From positions 108,720,457-108,784,456 of the forward strand of contig CM026426.1 of the NCBI GenBank assembly GCA_014871385.1: 64,000 nucleotides of DNA, read 5' to 3'. Shown one piece after another: positions 11,100 to 24,400 of the stretch. Within the stretch, counting starts at the first letter, position 1. Every line of letters begins with the position of its first letter. Both the position numbers and the translations under genes were made by a program. A model generated the notes under the pieces. It was not told the origin of the DNA, ran no database searches, and saw only the letters and a program-made list of their open reading frames with translations. The stretch is from Ceratodon purpureus. Taxonomy: Eukaryota > Streptophyta > Bryopsida > Pseudoditrichales > Ditrichaceae.

Positions 11100-11223
11100 T
11101 GTCTAATTTTAGTAAATACAGTACTGTTTTTAGATTTCAGACTTCATTTTCTGCTCTCCGCTCTCCAAATCTCCGCTCTCTGCTCTCCGCTCTCCGCTCT
11201 CCGCTCGCATACAAGTCTCCCTC
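11100..11223. repeat. Terminal repeat of the left giant element
   Basis: Read on the minus strand from 11223, the end has GAGGGAGACTTGTATGCGAG, then GCGGAGAGC units repeated about six times, then an A/T-rich part. The right element has the same structure at 20415-20510 (plus) and 36365-36450 (minus). The outermost 16 bases align position for position among all three ends. Confidence 0.85.
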
Positions 11224-14200
11224 ACATCCAACGTACCTGTGTAGGTCCCAGTATGAATAACTCTTCTACCAAATGCAGTGGTAGATGAGTCATAATATCA
11301 AAGAAAGTTGGAGGGAATGTCATCTCAACCAGACACATTGTGATGGCCACATCTTCACGCAAGTTCTCCTCCTGCAACGGGTCCCAAACCTTACAATATA
11401 GTCTTCTAAAAATCCTGCAGACCCTCATAATTGCAACCCTTGTATTCTGATCCATCAGGCCTCTTAATGCTAGTGGAAGTAGAGTCTGCATAAGAATATG
11501 GTAGTCATGAGATTTGAGCGCTCCAAATTTCCTATTCCTAATGTGCGACCCTAACTCAGAACAGTAACCTTGAGGCACTTTCACATTTTCCAACCTGGTG
11601 CAAAATATATTAAATTCCCTCGGAGTTAACACGTAGTTCGCCACAGGTTTAAGCATTCTAGATTCATTGTTAGGATCTCTGGTCATCCATAGGTGGGGGC
11701 GAATTCCCTCGCGTTGCATGTCACGCCCAACCTTCACGCTATCTTTCTCCTTCACACCACACATGGTCTTGAGCAAATTCTCTGCGAGATTCTTCTCGCA
11801 GTGCATAATATCCAACGAATTCTTGATTTCCAGATGCTGCATCCACCAAATGCATGCAAATATATTAAACAGCATGTCCTTGCAGGTTGAGATCAAGAAT
11901 ACTCGAAAGACAAGTGAATTCAAATAAACGTTTCGAGAGCCAACAGCATTTGAACTTCCAAATATGCAGCGACTTCTTTCATGCCAAAAGTAACGATGAT
12001 CACAAAAGGACTTTGCGGTACAGTCTGTTCACGATACACAAACGACTTGTAGATAGCATTGTTCACATAGAAATCGATTGATAAAAGAATATAAAACCAC
12101 ACCTATGTTTAATCACAGTAACTTCCAACTACAAATGGTCCAGTACTTCAGTCTGATAGACTTTGAAAGAAAATACGTACGTTTTCCAGACAAGTGGAAT
12201 GACACCCTGTATATTACCTAGGTTTCCAGTGTGTGCAACTGGAGAAAAACCAGTCATGACCATTAATCAACATGACATAAAAAAGCCCAAATAAAGACCC
12301 GCAGTTGTAGCTGAGAAGCACAATGGACCAGACGGAATAAAATCCAAGACTGATTACTAGAGCTCCCGAGTATAAGTCTGTAGCGTATATCCCTGAAAGA
12401 AATTTTAATCCAAGGTAATAACATCATTAAACAATCTTTACTATACCATACTCAAAGCTGATGTGAATCTAGACGAAGAGCCCGTGAAAAGAGTCCGCTA
12501 TCGTAGTTTAAAAATGCTACATTATTTTGGAATCTAGACAACGACAACGAACATTTATATTTCCTATCTTTGAAAAATCTAGTGAAAATTAAAAAAGAAA
12601 CAGAATAAAGCAATTTCAATGTCGACTCAAGCAGCTCAACAGATCAGCATTTGACAAAAGAAAAAACAAGAACTCAGGAAGACCAACAATCACCATTCGA
12701 AGAAACATGCACATTGTAACTTGACTGCTGACGACTAATACTCTGTACGTTATTTGATGTGAGACAAAACCTCCGCAACTGTAAGCACTGTTTACACAGT
12801 GGAGATCATGAAAAAGTTTCGAACAACGGAAAGAAAACTTGTAGGTCCGTGACTTCACACCCCCATCATATTCCATGTGAGTCGTGACCTTAGACATTAC
12901 GTAAGTCATCTAGAGACAGTCTGGAGTTTCATACCGTGAAATCATACAAGTACTGGCGGAGAACAAGAAATTTTCAATCAAATGACCTATGGATATATAA
13001 TGAATCACATTTATAACACAAAAACACCGCAGACATGCATCTCCTTGGAGTGAATTATTATAACACCGACCTCTGCCAAGACAGATACGGAAGTACCAGC
13101 AAACTCTGCATAAAAAATATAAAAACTAACACCGAGAATATGATGAAGAGGAAAATTGGTAAACCCTTACCTCCCAATACGGCAAGTCGAAGAATATGCT
13201 TCTTTGCTTCATGCCATGAACTTTGGAAGGATCGGGTATCTTCTGTCCTTTGGCACCGCTCTTTTTACTTGTTCCTGTACGAGATCCAGGTCTGCTCCTC
13301 ACAGATGCAGGTGTTGTACTGTCTTCAATGTCCTGTGGTTCAGGGTTGGATCTACTACTTAGCATGTTCCTCCTTTTCTTTCCTGACATCGACGTTGGCC
13401 TAGCACAATCTGGACTCGGGGTCGCTGATGAACTACCAGTAGCACCATCTCTATGTGTATTGGCGCCTCCTCTTGTCTCCGTATGCTCTGTTTCTTCAGC
13501 AGCAGTGGCATTTCGTCCTCTCTTCCCCGACAAAAACATTTGATACTCACGAACGGCATTGAGCTGCTCAGCTGCAGTTTTTGCGGTTGGTCTTCCCCTC
13601 GTCTCTGATAAGCCATCGAAAAATTTATCAAAACGAGTAGAGCAAATGAAGTGATCCGGTTTTACCCACCGACGGGCATCTCTGTAGGTCATTTTCCTCG
13701 TCTCGTATGCGTACCTGCCACTCAATTGGTCACCACAAGGAGGGCAGGCCGCATAACCTTGATGTGCAGCACCACTCACTGTCCCGTATGCGGGGAAGTC
13801 GTGAGTGGTGTAGAAGACTGCTGCACGCAATTTGAAACCACGCTCTCCTTCAGGCTTCATGATGTCATAACCAGGAACCCCCTTCCATAGCTCCTGCAAG
13901 TCAGTAATGAGAGGCCGCATCCACACATCGAAGTACTCAAATGGCACCTGCGCTCTTCCAGGAATTAATAAAACGAGGATAGTGAAAAACTTTTTCGTAA
14001 TAAGCCAAGGTGGCAAGTTCAGAAGACTTGCAAGAACTGGCCAAGCCGACCATGTGGACTTGTGCAATTTAAATGGGCAAATTCCATCACAGGAGATTTG
14101 CATCCGCACGTCCCTTTCATCACTACCAAACCCTTCCGTGTCAAACACCTCCGGCTCCAGTGAATCTAATTTTTTCCACGCTCTACTATCCGCTAGGTAT

Positions 14201-15399
14201 CTCACTTTTCCATCCCTGCTGGGATTTTCCCTATACCATCGCAATAACTTCGCTAAAATTGGGATCCTGTAAAACCGCAGTAACCTCTGAATAATTGGGA
14301 AGTACCGAAGAACCTTAAGGGGTCTAATTCTATAATGCATGTCTTTGTACTTGGCTGCAGCGCATATTGGACATTTGTCCAGGTGTTTGGTGTCCTCTTG
14401 ATCAAATAAAATGCACCCGTTAGGGCATCCTTCAATATTACGAAACTCCAATCCCAAACGCCTTGTCAGAGCTTTAGCCTGATAAAAGGAGGAAGGAAGG
14501 CAATTATCTGATGGAAGAAGGTGTTTCAAAGTAGCCAGAATGTCGTCGGCTGCTTTAGCGGTGATGCCTAGGTGTGTGGCTACAAGGTTCACAACCATTA
14601 CTATTGCGGCAAGTTTGGAATCCGTCGGACCGTCATAGAGGTATCGCATCGCTTCCTCAAGGGCAAGGGCATACTTCACTCTATCTTCCTCCAGTCGCTC
14701 CGACTGTGGAAATGAACTGTCTCCTGGTATATTATCTTCCGCACCTGAACTGACTATCCCAGTGTCGCCTCCGTTGACGCCGAAGTCATCGAGAGACAGG
14801 AAGTCCTCTCCTTGTCCACTGCCTGAGGGCTGCTGTTCACCTCGTCCCTGTTCATGTTCATTCTGCATTGATGTGGAAGCGTTCCCTCCGTGAGTAGCAT
14901 CTCCTTCATGACCCTCCCGTTCTTTGTCGGGCAAGTCTAGCTCGGAATATTCTTCAATATTAATTCCCAATATTTCATCTGATACTTTCAATGCCGACAT
15001 TGCTATCTCATTAATGCAGTTTTCCGAATCTGCTGCATTGTCCACCTCTTGATATATGTGTTCGAGCATTTCATGCACTTCCACCCCGATGTCTCGTAAC
15101 TGGTGACGTCTTGCTGTAGCAGCCAGTTTAGCTGCGTAGTCCGCTTCCCACTCCTCGTCTGAGGAATCTGGATTATCTGGTCCTCTCCAGGTGCGACATT
15201 CCCGTGATCTACCGTAACGGATCATGTGTCTTTCTACTTCTCTCAGTCGAAATGGTAGCCCTATCCTCTGGTGTTGTTCGCAAGGACATGGAATCTTCTG
15301 GAAACCGTACTTCTGTGCCCTGCGTTGATCGCAAACCCAGAGCTTATTATCCCTGAGCCATATTTGCTTTTCATCCGTCACCGACAGTCGCTGCAGCAT
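11224..15399 (-). pseudogene. CACTA Tnp2 transposase, disrupted by MULE insertion
   Basis: Exon 1 spans 15399-13171 (donor GAG|GTAAGG), exon 2 spans 11836-11224 (acceptor GGATGCAG, phase 0). The N-terminus (KIPCPCEQHQ...REVERHMIRYG) is Transpos_assoc-like. The central Tnp2 domain has ISCDGICPF, LVLLIPGRAQ and YGTVSGAAHQGYAACPPCG. Exon 2 has the canonical EIKNSLDIMHCEKN and the start of the DUF4218 region, HLPLHLVEELFILGPTQVRWM (last residue before the break). At 11223/11224 the reading frame enters the left giant element and meets TGA, whose first T is host sequence. In normal Tnp2 the motif continues RWMY-P-x-E-R, so the insertion hit the Tyr codon. The large inter-domain linker is acidic. 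Confidence 0.9.
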
Positions 15400-16915
15400 T
15401 CTGTAGTCAATGCATCACATGTACAAGTTCAGTTCTCTAAATGGTGGACGGGATTATATTAGAGAGCGTTAGTGTACGACAATTGCAACATTATATACAT
15501 ATGAACTGCACTTAGTTAACGAGACCCTGTATTTCACCATCGAGACATACTTGTCTTCAACATGTTGCAGGATAGGTTACTACATTTTGCGTAGAATAGT
15601 AAAAACTTGTAAACCCTTCCTAAATAGATCATGTCCCAATCAGTGTCTAACGTTGTTGTCCGTTGTTTATCCCCAGCAACTTACATAGTGAAATGTCGTT
15701 GAACAAAGAAATAGAATGAACTTGACCGAGCCTTGACTATTGTAGGTTACAAAACGTGCGATGGCATAGCAGTCACGTAGTAATTCACTTGAGCAAAAAT
15801 AAGTATATGTCTATAATCATACCTGGATTCCATAATTTTGGACGATTGTTTCACTGTTTTGGGACACGTACTTCAAAGATCGATAACACTCTCACGTAAA
15901 GCGTAACACATTTGCGCCCCTACTTGGAAACCTATCCTCCGTGGTCCACACTACACAAGGACAAGGGAAACGGGTAAGCATTTAGAAGAGTTTGAAATAC
16001 GAATATTCAACATAGAACAGTCGGAAAAGGAAATTAATATATGTGTAAGCAAACCATGTGTAGGCCGGGTGAAGACAGTATTGCATCACGGAGTAGTGCA
16101 AACAACCATTCAAACCCTAAACCTCCTGAATATGTTTTTTCTTGTAAAAAACTGGACTAAATTGAAGTGCAGAAGTTGAAGAGTTGAAATTACCTTAGTG
16201 CAGCATACTGAATTTGGAATGGAACGAAGCGTCAATTGGGAAGTGTTGGAGATGGGCAGAACCGACTGAGTCAACCGATTACACCTTCAAAGTATACCTA
16301 GCCGTTCATATTGTCGTGGAACCGTCAAGAAACAAAGGTGACGTTAGAATTGTAATCGAGATTTATGAATACATAATTATGTGTACACAATTCAGAAGCT
16401 ATCGTACATAGTCACATACCGAATTTACAAAGGCAAAAACTCGGGTTCTACCTCAACGCAGTTGAGCCGCATCCATTGCAACGACAACAGGTTGTTCACA
16501 AGAACGCCTCCAAAATATACTCGCTCGGTGTGCGCGTAAAGATTGTAGGGGAGTCTGCAAATTTATAGGAACATGGTCATTCGAAAACCGCACTCAGGAT
16601 ATGAAGTCTCCAAACCTAGTCATTGGAACCCAGAATTGCACAACAGAGACGTTGGCGTACATAAAACTTTCTATATGGAACTAGACTTGACTTGTAGTTA
16701 AGCGTTCCGGGTAAACCTAAAACTCTTCGTCAAGGCATAGAGTAGGGCTGAAGGCGTTGTCAAAATATATCAGAATTGGAAGCGACTCAACTTGGATTAT
16801 TGTTTACGGGTACCATAGGATAGTTCATATTCACGTATACCGTATGTTGTGTTTGAAGTTGGATCGCTTACAGCTTATATGCTATATGACTGTACTTTTG
16901 TGTGTGGATTAGAAC
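15400..16915. other. Intergenic region between divergent CACTA genes
   Basis: No convincing gene. It contains the shared promoter region of Tnp2 (minus) and the TnpA-like gene (plus). 16040-16170 is about 80-85% similar to 37530-37680, an internal repeat of the CACTA element. Confidence 0.6.
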
Positions 16916-19880
16916 ATGTCTGGCGACGACAGCCCACGAACTCCGGGTGAGAGCCTCGGTGAAGAATCAGAGGAAGATTTTGAGAGTGAGAAGAATGAGT
17001 ACGAACTCATGAGAGCAGCAAAGATGGCGCAGAACAGGATTAGGCTTCAACCTCTTGAGGATGCCGCTAACGCCTTGTAAGTAACTTTGATACTGTAAAA
17101 CCCTATGTGTGAAGTGTTTGGGCGCACGGATAAGTGACACGTGTCTTAATAAACGGTTCAGATTTCTAGCCCTAGGTTTTCACATCCGTCAAAAGAGAGA
17201 TAGAGCTCTGTGCACGTCCTCTACTGTGTTGTGCATGTATTCACTGCGTTTGTTAATTACACAGCCTTGTTTGTCCAGAAACTCTGAGTTGGGTTTGGCC
17301 CGAAGGAAGTTGAAGAAGCAAGTGCCCAGAGACAAAACAAATTTACCACAACGACGTAGTGATAGACTGAAACCCCAGTCGGCGAAAGAGGGACAGGATC
17401 GCGGGGGACAAGTTGGTTGCACCGACGAACCTATGAGGGGGCAACACAAGTGCGTCACGGCAGTCGAAGAAGTTGGTCCAGGTGAACTTATCCTACATGC
17501 GTCGTTTGAAAATGTTTTCCTTACTACCATGAATTACTGTCTTGAATTGAAGTCCACGTCGAGTCCAGTGGATGTACGCGAAAGCGGCAACACCACGAGC
17601 TGTATGTAATATTTCCAGTAAAACACATTGTCCTTGGTGTTTTGTAATTCAACCTGTAGTTGCGTCATTCTAAATTTTTAGAAGTCTCCACTGACCTTTT
17701 TAATTTAGAAATCATCTATTCATGTTATGGCATACCATCGACTATGTTGACAGTGCCGATGTTTTTATTTATCCAATTTATGTTGTCTGTTGTATTTACT
17801 TGTACACGGAATTGCTGGCGGGTCATCCTCATCTCCCTCTGCAGGAACGGGGCAAAACGTAGAATCACAGGGAGGTATTCGTTCTTTGAAGAGGAACGTT
17901 AATGTGAACCAGTTGGGGGGGAGTCCGCATCCTGGAAGTCGGGAGAGGTTCAGAAATGATGAAAACCGAAGTCCTCTACGGAACAGCAACGTTTCTCCAG
18001 ATAAGTACCCCACGTTTCCTTCTTCATCACAAAACCCTTTCGAAGCTCCTGTTGGATATACGTGGGTGCCTATACCTAACAACGAGTTAGGGGCTAGTGT
18101 GCATAATGTTTTCAGTGGGTATTCGCCATCAAGTCTTCCTCTGGATGGGCGTTCCTCTCATGTCAATGCGGCTCCAAGTTTTATGGTCCCGCAGTATCGT
18201 GTACAGGATAATGTTCATGACAACGTTCCATCGAGATCTTCTTCCATTAAGGAAGAATCGCTGAAGAAAAGGATAAGGAGAGCGAAGAAGAAAGAGATAG
18301 ACGAGGAAGCTAGAAGAAGAGTATCAACCGGAAAACAACCTTACGCTGTCCAAGTCCGACCAGATGAAACTGTCGATAGTGGATGTGTTGGTCATTTGAA
18401 GTGGCAGGAGTTTGTGCGTGATCTAACTCCTCGAATGTTAGACGTGAGTAATATTAAGTATGAAGATCAAGATCAGAGTTCGAGAGACAAGCTTCTAGAG
18501 ACTATGAAGGTTAAATTTGAGTTTCTGGAACACAAAGTCACTCAGTTGTCCTTTGAACGAATGATCAAGACCTGGTTGCATCAAGAGCGCGAACGAGTGA
18601 GAAGATTGCATGGACAGGATGCCAAGGCCCCGACGAAATTCAATGATACTCAATGGGACTCTTTAAAAAGGTATTGGGATTCTTCAGCCTATAAGGAGAA
18701 ATCTGAGAAGATGACAGAGACTCGGAAAAAGGTGGTCAACCATTCAAGAGTAGGTAGACATGGCTATGCGGGTAAACGAGCGAGGCTGGTGAGCTTTGCT
18801 TCCCTTCTGTCTGATTGAATATGTTGTTATGAAATTACCTTGAAGTCAAGCGTCGTGGATGTCCACAGTATGCATTTCAGTTGAACCATATCAACTTGTC
18901 TTCTTTATACATGGTGATGATTTTGACTCTTTGAAACATGAAAGATCGAAGGTGGTGAGACCAGTCCTGGAGTCAGAGAGATGCGGAAAGAGATTCTTGA
19001 CTCACGAGAGAACCCGGTTGGAGAGGTATGGTTCATGTAGATTTGTACGATTCAGCGTTAGTAATATGTCAAATTCAGAGAAGTAATACGTCATCTATGT
19101 TTTGAAAGGTAAATGTAAGGATACTCGAACACGTGATTTGAATTTGGTTCTTCATTTTTTCCTTATACATTTGCACAATTCGTTGTTTGAAGTACTTACA
19201 TCTGTATATTTCTCCTATGTACATTCTACAGGCACAGTAGTTTGAGTAAAGAATATATGATTTAATTTTACATGGTAACACATGAGTTCACGGATATGTT
19301 CGTGGATATGAATTGAAACAATAGTACGCAATACTCGTACATGTAATTTATGTGTTTGATCTTAATGGTTTCTTGATGTCCAACGGAGTTTATGACGACG
19401 TTTATTAGTGGACGCATCCTACAAACCTCACCACTTGTTGCACATGGTTTGTCGAAGCACTGATGGAAGGATATTTGTTTTTTCTGTTGTATAATGTAGG
19501 AAATGGAGAAAAAAAATGCAGTTAGACTGTCGGCGATGGAACGCAACCAAGTTGAGACTAACAAGTGGCTGGAAGTTGTTCTGAAGAGCATCACGAACCT
19601 GGAGAGTATGATTCAGAGCAGTATGAGTAGTTCCCCGAACACCGAAAATAGAAAAGGTAAACAACTCAATTAGTCTAATACCATAATGTTGGACGATGCA
19701 TCAGGAGATGAGGAAGATGCCGAACTGCCTAGAGATGACGAAACCAGGGCACCGGGTACAAGCGAGAAGTACTGGGACAAAATGTTTGTGTCTTCAGAGG
19801 ACGAGGACTCTGGAGGAGACATACCTCGGAAGAGTATGGTGGATGAGTTCAACTTGAAAGAGAAGGTAATTTCAAAATAA
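16916..19880 (+). CDS. CACTA TnpA-like protein (Transposase_24 type), 5' exons
   Basis: Exon 1 (16916-17076) starts MSGDDSPRTPGESLGEESEE and splices at CTT|GTAAGT to exon 2 (17279-about 17601), which is basic (LARRKLKKQVPRD...RRSDRLKP). A long exon ending near 18788 holds a Pro/Ser-rich part with YTWVPIP and, at its C-terminus, the domain WQEFVRDLTPRML...WDSLKRYWDSSAYKEKSEK...HGYAGKRARL, which matches the plant Ptta/En/Spm Transposase_24 pattern (W..L..YW.S..Y...S.). Later candidate exons are 18956-19023 (REMRKEILDSRENPVGE), 19500-19655 (a coiled-coil-like stretch) and 19686-19865 (acidic). The exon 2-3 junction could not be resolved without a stop (TGA if spliced at CTGCAG), so the copy may be damaged. 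It is interrupted downstream by the right giant element; its C-terminal exons are at 37401-38098. Confidence 0.65.
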
Positions 19881-20404
19881 AGTTATAGAGCTTGCGGTTA
19901 TCTGCGCATTGACTTTTGGAGTGCAATGTAGTTTATATGTCTTTTTAATTATTGTCTCAATGGTTCCTGACACGCTGGTGCGTAACAGTGTATGATTCGT
20001 ATGGATCTTATATCAGGAATTGTACAATTTGCTATGCAGATAATGTACAATTTTTCTCTCAAGCCAGTAAGGGCACCACCAGGAGTGGAGTCTGCGACAT
20101 ATTTATACAGGAATATGTAGTTCAACATATGTTGAACGACTACATTAAATATAAGCAAACTTTGTGGTGTATATAGAGTTTGATCTAACATGTATTCAAA
20201 TGTTAAGTCTTTATTTTAAATGAAAATAAGACATGCACCATTTGTTTGCACAAGTTCTGTAGATAGATTTAGTAGTAATAATGGAGTAGGTGATTGAGCA
20301 TGACAACGAAGTCTTCTAACCAGGTATTGTACATGTGGACAGGATACCAATCTGAACAAGTCTTGCTCAACAAATACCACTGATAAAGGCTTGTCCCATT
20401 TGAA

Positions 20405-20414
20405 GGTAAATCTA
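20405..20414. repeat. 10-bp target site duplication, left side of complete giant element
   Basis: GGTAAATCTA immediately precedes the terminal GAGGGTAGC and is repeated exactly at 36451-36460. A duplication of 8-11 bp is the norm for Mutator-superfamily insertions. Confidence 0.9.
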
Positions 20415-20510
20415 GAGGGTAGCTTGTATGTGAGCGGTGAGCGGAGAGCGGAGAGCAGAGATTTTCTGCTCTTAGAGCGGAAAATGGAGAGCAGATTCTA
20501 AAAATGGAAT
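20415..20510. repeat. Left terminal inverted repeat of the complete giant element
   Basis: GAGGGTAGCTTGTATGTGAG followed by CGGTGAGCGG and AGAGCGG/AGAGCAG units and an AT-rich zone with TCTAAAAATGGA. It is inverted relative to 36365-36450 and has the same layout as the end at 11223. Similarity to the 11-kb end extends well beyond the GAGCGG part (TTTTAGTAAA and GAATATT blocks). Confidence 0.88.
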
Positions 20511-20704
20511 TTTTTTTACTAAAAATAGAAAAAAGATGGTAAAAGAGAATCTTTTCGAATATTCCTAGGAATATTTCTTGAATGTGGGATACTTTCCGGG
20601 TTCTGTTAAAGGGTTTTTTGGGTCTACCCACCAAGTACTGGTCTTGAAATTGTGCGGCAGGGCGTGAATGACGGGGTCTTTTGTGATTTCACTGGAATAA
20701 ATGG

Positions 20705-21235
20705 ATGACCCTGGGGCCTTTGCTCTCTCACTCTCGTTTGTTAGCTGGTGGAATGTTCAGGGTTTGGGGTGGGGTGCATACCGTTTTTGCCACGGAGGAA
20801 GTCGGTTTTGGGGTTGTATCCCTAGGTGATGAGGGTGGGCCATTTGAACCTTTTCTTGAAGATGAGGGTGACGAGTTGTTGCTGAAGTCACGACCATCGC
20901 CTCCTAAACCGGTAGAAGGTGGACATAGCGGTGGGCTTGATGTGGTGCCATCTACTGTTACGGGGGCGCTCGACAAATCGCCCACTAAGGAGGTTGAGTC
21001 CAAGACCCTTCCAAGCCATGCTTATTCCAGGGTTGGCAGAATTCCTCCGGGGACTTATTCGAGATCCGCAATCTGTGGACGTGTGGGGTCCAGTCCAGTC
21101 ATTAAAATTCCTCGGTCTGGTCGAGGTTCTTCCTCAGGTCCACGTCTGGATGAATGCGTCATCCGTCCGATGGAAACTAAAAGTAGCTATGTAGAAATAT
21201 CAAAAGGACGGCCAAGCCGCATCCGATTCATGTGA
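20705..21235 (+). CDS. Accessory gene A, right copy (176 aa)
   Basis: Same unknown family as the gene at 10280-10723: VVSLGDEGGPFEPF near the start, LPSHAYSRVGRIPPGTYSR in the middle and a basic tail KGRPSRIRFM. ATG 20705 adds about 34 residues before the conserved block, so an internal start at the GMF Met is possible. It is convergent with the transposase, 221 bp between stop codons, and about 290 bp inside the transposon end. The frame is open, unlike the other genes of this copy. Function unknown; role inferred only from conservation and position. Confidence 0.75.
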   Translation: MTLGPLLSHSRLLAGGMFRVWGGVHTVFATEEVGFGVVSLGDEGGPFEPFLEDEGDELLLKSRPSPPKPVEGGHSGGLDVVPSTVTGALDKSPTKEVESKTLPSHAYSRVGRIPPGTYSRSAICGRVGSSPVIKIPRSGRGSSSGPRLDECVIRPMETKSSYVEISKGRPSRIRFM

Positions 21236-21456
21236 TGTAATATTCTTTCAGAAAGTGCATGGTAATAAAGTAATTATTTGTGGAATAAGAATGGTGGACA
21301 AGATGTGCGACGAAAATTACTCGGCCAGGTGTCACTTTTTTTTAACATTAATGGCAAATCAAATCATGTATTACCGAGTCATAGTCAGACTCGATTAAAA
21401 ACAAAAGCAGTGTATCACTGCGACGTCGTGATGGTCTAAATTAGAAAGGGCAAATT

Positions 21457-24400
21457 CTAGACTGTCTCGTAGGGCTCCGCCAAGGGGTGTGTCAAGATTC
21501 CACTCTCGAGGAGTAACTTCACTTCGTTGAAGCTAAAGGTCGGTGCATGGATGAAAAGTTCCACATCCGGGTCACGCAGGCATACCTTTAAGAGGACGTA
21601 ATACATTTGCTTGCAGTATGTAAATTGAACCTTCCCACGGAACTTCGTCATTGTTTTCTTGAATGCTGGGCATGTGCAGCCGGGGAGGGAGCTGATGGTG
21701 ATCTGGTATTTCGTCACATTGGGAGGAGCCCCGGAGTCTATCGCGATGATGCAGCCGTGGCCGGGATGAGGAATCATGGTGATAGACCGCAGTCGTGCTT
21801 TGAGGGAGTCGGAGGAGGCCATGGACAGCCTCTGCTGCGGATTGGATCGAGTCGCGGTCCGCTTGACAATCTTCCCATCTCTCTTTCCAGGGTACCGGTC
21901 AGCCTCTGCCGGCATTGGAACCGAGTCTAGGTTTCGCGGAGGGGGGTCGGAGGTGAAGAGCCTCCTAGGCGAGACTGGTTTCTTCTGTGGGAGCTGAAAC
22001 CCTGCCTCCTCCAAGGCAAGAATCTCACAGTCTTTCAGGTTCGTCCCAAGTTTCACAGGCCATACTGTTGGGATGGGTGGAAATCCTTCCTTTCTCGATA
22101 AATCGTACCAGTTCACCCATTTGCGCCTTGTCCCCTTCACGCACCTCTCAATGTCGTCGGGGCAGAAGAAGAAGTCTTTGGATATGTCGAGGTTCCTCCT
22201 TCTGCTGTGCCATACACTGCTGTAGGTCGGGACAGGGGTGGGCTTAGCTCCCCAGACAATCCTCTCTGTGCATTTCTTATTGGTGACGGCCCTCTGCGCC
22301 CAACAGCACTTTGCGGAAGTCTTTGGCAGTCGAGCAATGTGCCACTGCTTCACGTTCACTCTGGTCTCCTCCACAGCCGAGACGTGACGCACGCCTCCTT
22401 TGCTGAAGGGTGAAGCGATGACGGAATCCATCTGAGGCGATGGATGATGAGCAGCTTCAACCTCGCGGTCGCCTTCCTCGACGATGATCGGCATGGGAGC
22501 CACGCAAGCTCTGACAGGTCTGAGACTGACTCGAGGATGCGAAAAGTTTACCTTATCTCGCCTATGCGACTCTTCCTTAGCGCCAAGAGGCAAGTCGGGC
22601 TTGCGCTTCCGCAAACCAAACACCTCCTCCCCTAGCAGATGTGGGACACGCGTACAAAACTCATCGGCGCCAGGCATGTCCAGCATGGGGTCCTCTAGAA
22701 CCTTTGGATCGCCCGTTTTCTTCGCCCTACGTTCTGCGGATTGTAGCCTCAGCTCCTTCTTGCTGGGGCCAGTACCCCCCACGTCGCCCTTTAGGTACTG
22801 GTAATAATTCACAACCTGTAGAAAAGCACGGATAAAGTCGTCGACGGTGGCGACTTACAGATCACTGCCATTATTGCCGGTTGCTTGAAGCCACTTGTTG
22901 TGAACCGTCTCCGCGAGGTTGCAGGACGGCATCTCCGCGAGTTCCGCCTCCGAGAATTTCTGAGATCCAACAACGGATGAACGATTAATGAGTCACTACG
23001 ATGAGCATGTACGGGGAAAGAGAAAACAACAGTGGGTGGCGTGGTTACCTCGGTCATGAACCCACCCCATTGGCGATATCGATAATGCCAGAATGAGAGC
23101 CATAAGTAAAGTTTCGATAAGGCAGATTCGGACACTGCCCCCGCAGATGCCCACCAAGCCCTTATCCCATGATAAAGAGCATCGGCCTCCGCCATTGATC
23201 TTGCCTTCCTGTATTGCTGACACATCTTTTTGTGTTGATCCCACAACTCTTCGGCGACGTATTTCTCGGTATGATTCACCATAGACTGGGTCCAATGAAA
23301 TTGACAGGTCCTCTCCCGGTCCTCCATTTGATCTTCCTTGTTGCCATTGCCGTATACCACCCGGACCGCATTCCAATTAGCCTGGGCGCTGTCCGCCATG
23401 AAGCCCTTGAAGTTCGGCTTCTCCACGCCGTGTCTCTTCATGACTGCGTTGAGGTTCTTCCAGAACACCATCTGGGCTTCGGCGTCTTCAGATTGCATGT
23501 CGCAGCAGGCGATCGTCATAACCCGGCAGTATGTGGAGTCATACACGTGGCATGCCATGGTTGTCCAATTTCGCACGCGCTTGACGTGGTCAAACATAAT
23601 CCACGAAAGCTCCAGATCCCCCGTCGGCTGCATTCTCTTCACAAGATCGACACCACTCGCGGGCCCAAGCTCGGACATTTTGAACACGTAGACCTTGTCA
23701 AATTCTGACCCTTGGCCAGGGAACATGTTGTTCTGTACGAAATCCCATGTGCTGAGTCCCCGCAATTTTGTTCTGCTGTCCATCACCCCGAAACGTCTGA
23801 GGTACCTAAAAGTAACGACCTTGTTCCGAATGTTAGGCGACGCCATATCTTTGCAGCTATCGAGCACCGGGTAAAGCTCTTGAACGGTGAGCGTCTTAGG
23901 TGGATCGTCCTCCGATCGTAATAAAAAACTACCAATCAGGTCCTTGCTGGCCTCTAGTACAACGGCGCTCTTCGTAGCCTTGGGCGTGTTCTCGATCTGG
24001 TTTTCTATCAAACTACTTATCTCGACCTTAATGTCTCGGTAGTCTCCCACCTTGACAGGGTGGTTGTGGGATCCTACGTGGATGCACGCCCGTGTGCTAT
24101 TGCCCTTGCCCGAAACATAAAATATCCTTGCTCTACAAGTGGCAACGCAGACGGGAGGTTCCTTACATACCTTGCAGACCAAAGTGGATTCCTTCGGAGC
24201 CTCTTCACCCACATCAAACGCCTGCAACGTGCATCCGTCAAATTCGGTCTCATTCACGTCAAAGATGCGATGGTCGCGCTCAAGGTACCCGCAGTCCTTG
24301 TTCTCGCACCGCAAATGGCCCGCACATGAAGACGACCGGAAAGAGAGGCCCATATTGTTAGAGATGTTGGTCGTGATCGTCTTCGTCCACACGTGCCCAT

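Larger units (their letters stand above)
1..11223 (-). mobile_element. Giant MULE-type transposon, left copy, truncated by the window edge
   Basis: One end is seen at 11223, where the terminal bases read inward (minus strand) as GAGGGAGACTTGTATGCGAG, followed by GAGCGG/GAGAGC repeats. These match both ends of the complete copy at 20415-36450. Inward from the end the gene order is accessory gene A (minus), transposase (plus), gene C (minus), which is exactly the inverted order of the right copy. The other terminus lies off-window. It is inserted in the Tnp2 gene of a CACTA element. All visible coding exons are open, so this may be the less decayed copy. The boundary is inferred from terminal alignment and from the abrupt loss of Tnp2 homology at 11223/11224. 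Confidence 0.85.

Noticed and set aside
11224-20414. Reading the whole 1-36450 block as a single giant palindromic element with CACTA genes at its centre
   Set aside because: The right copy has its own two ends and target duplication, and the CACTA continues beyond 36451 to its own terminus.
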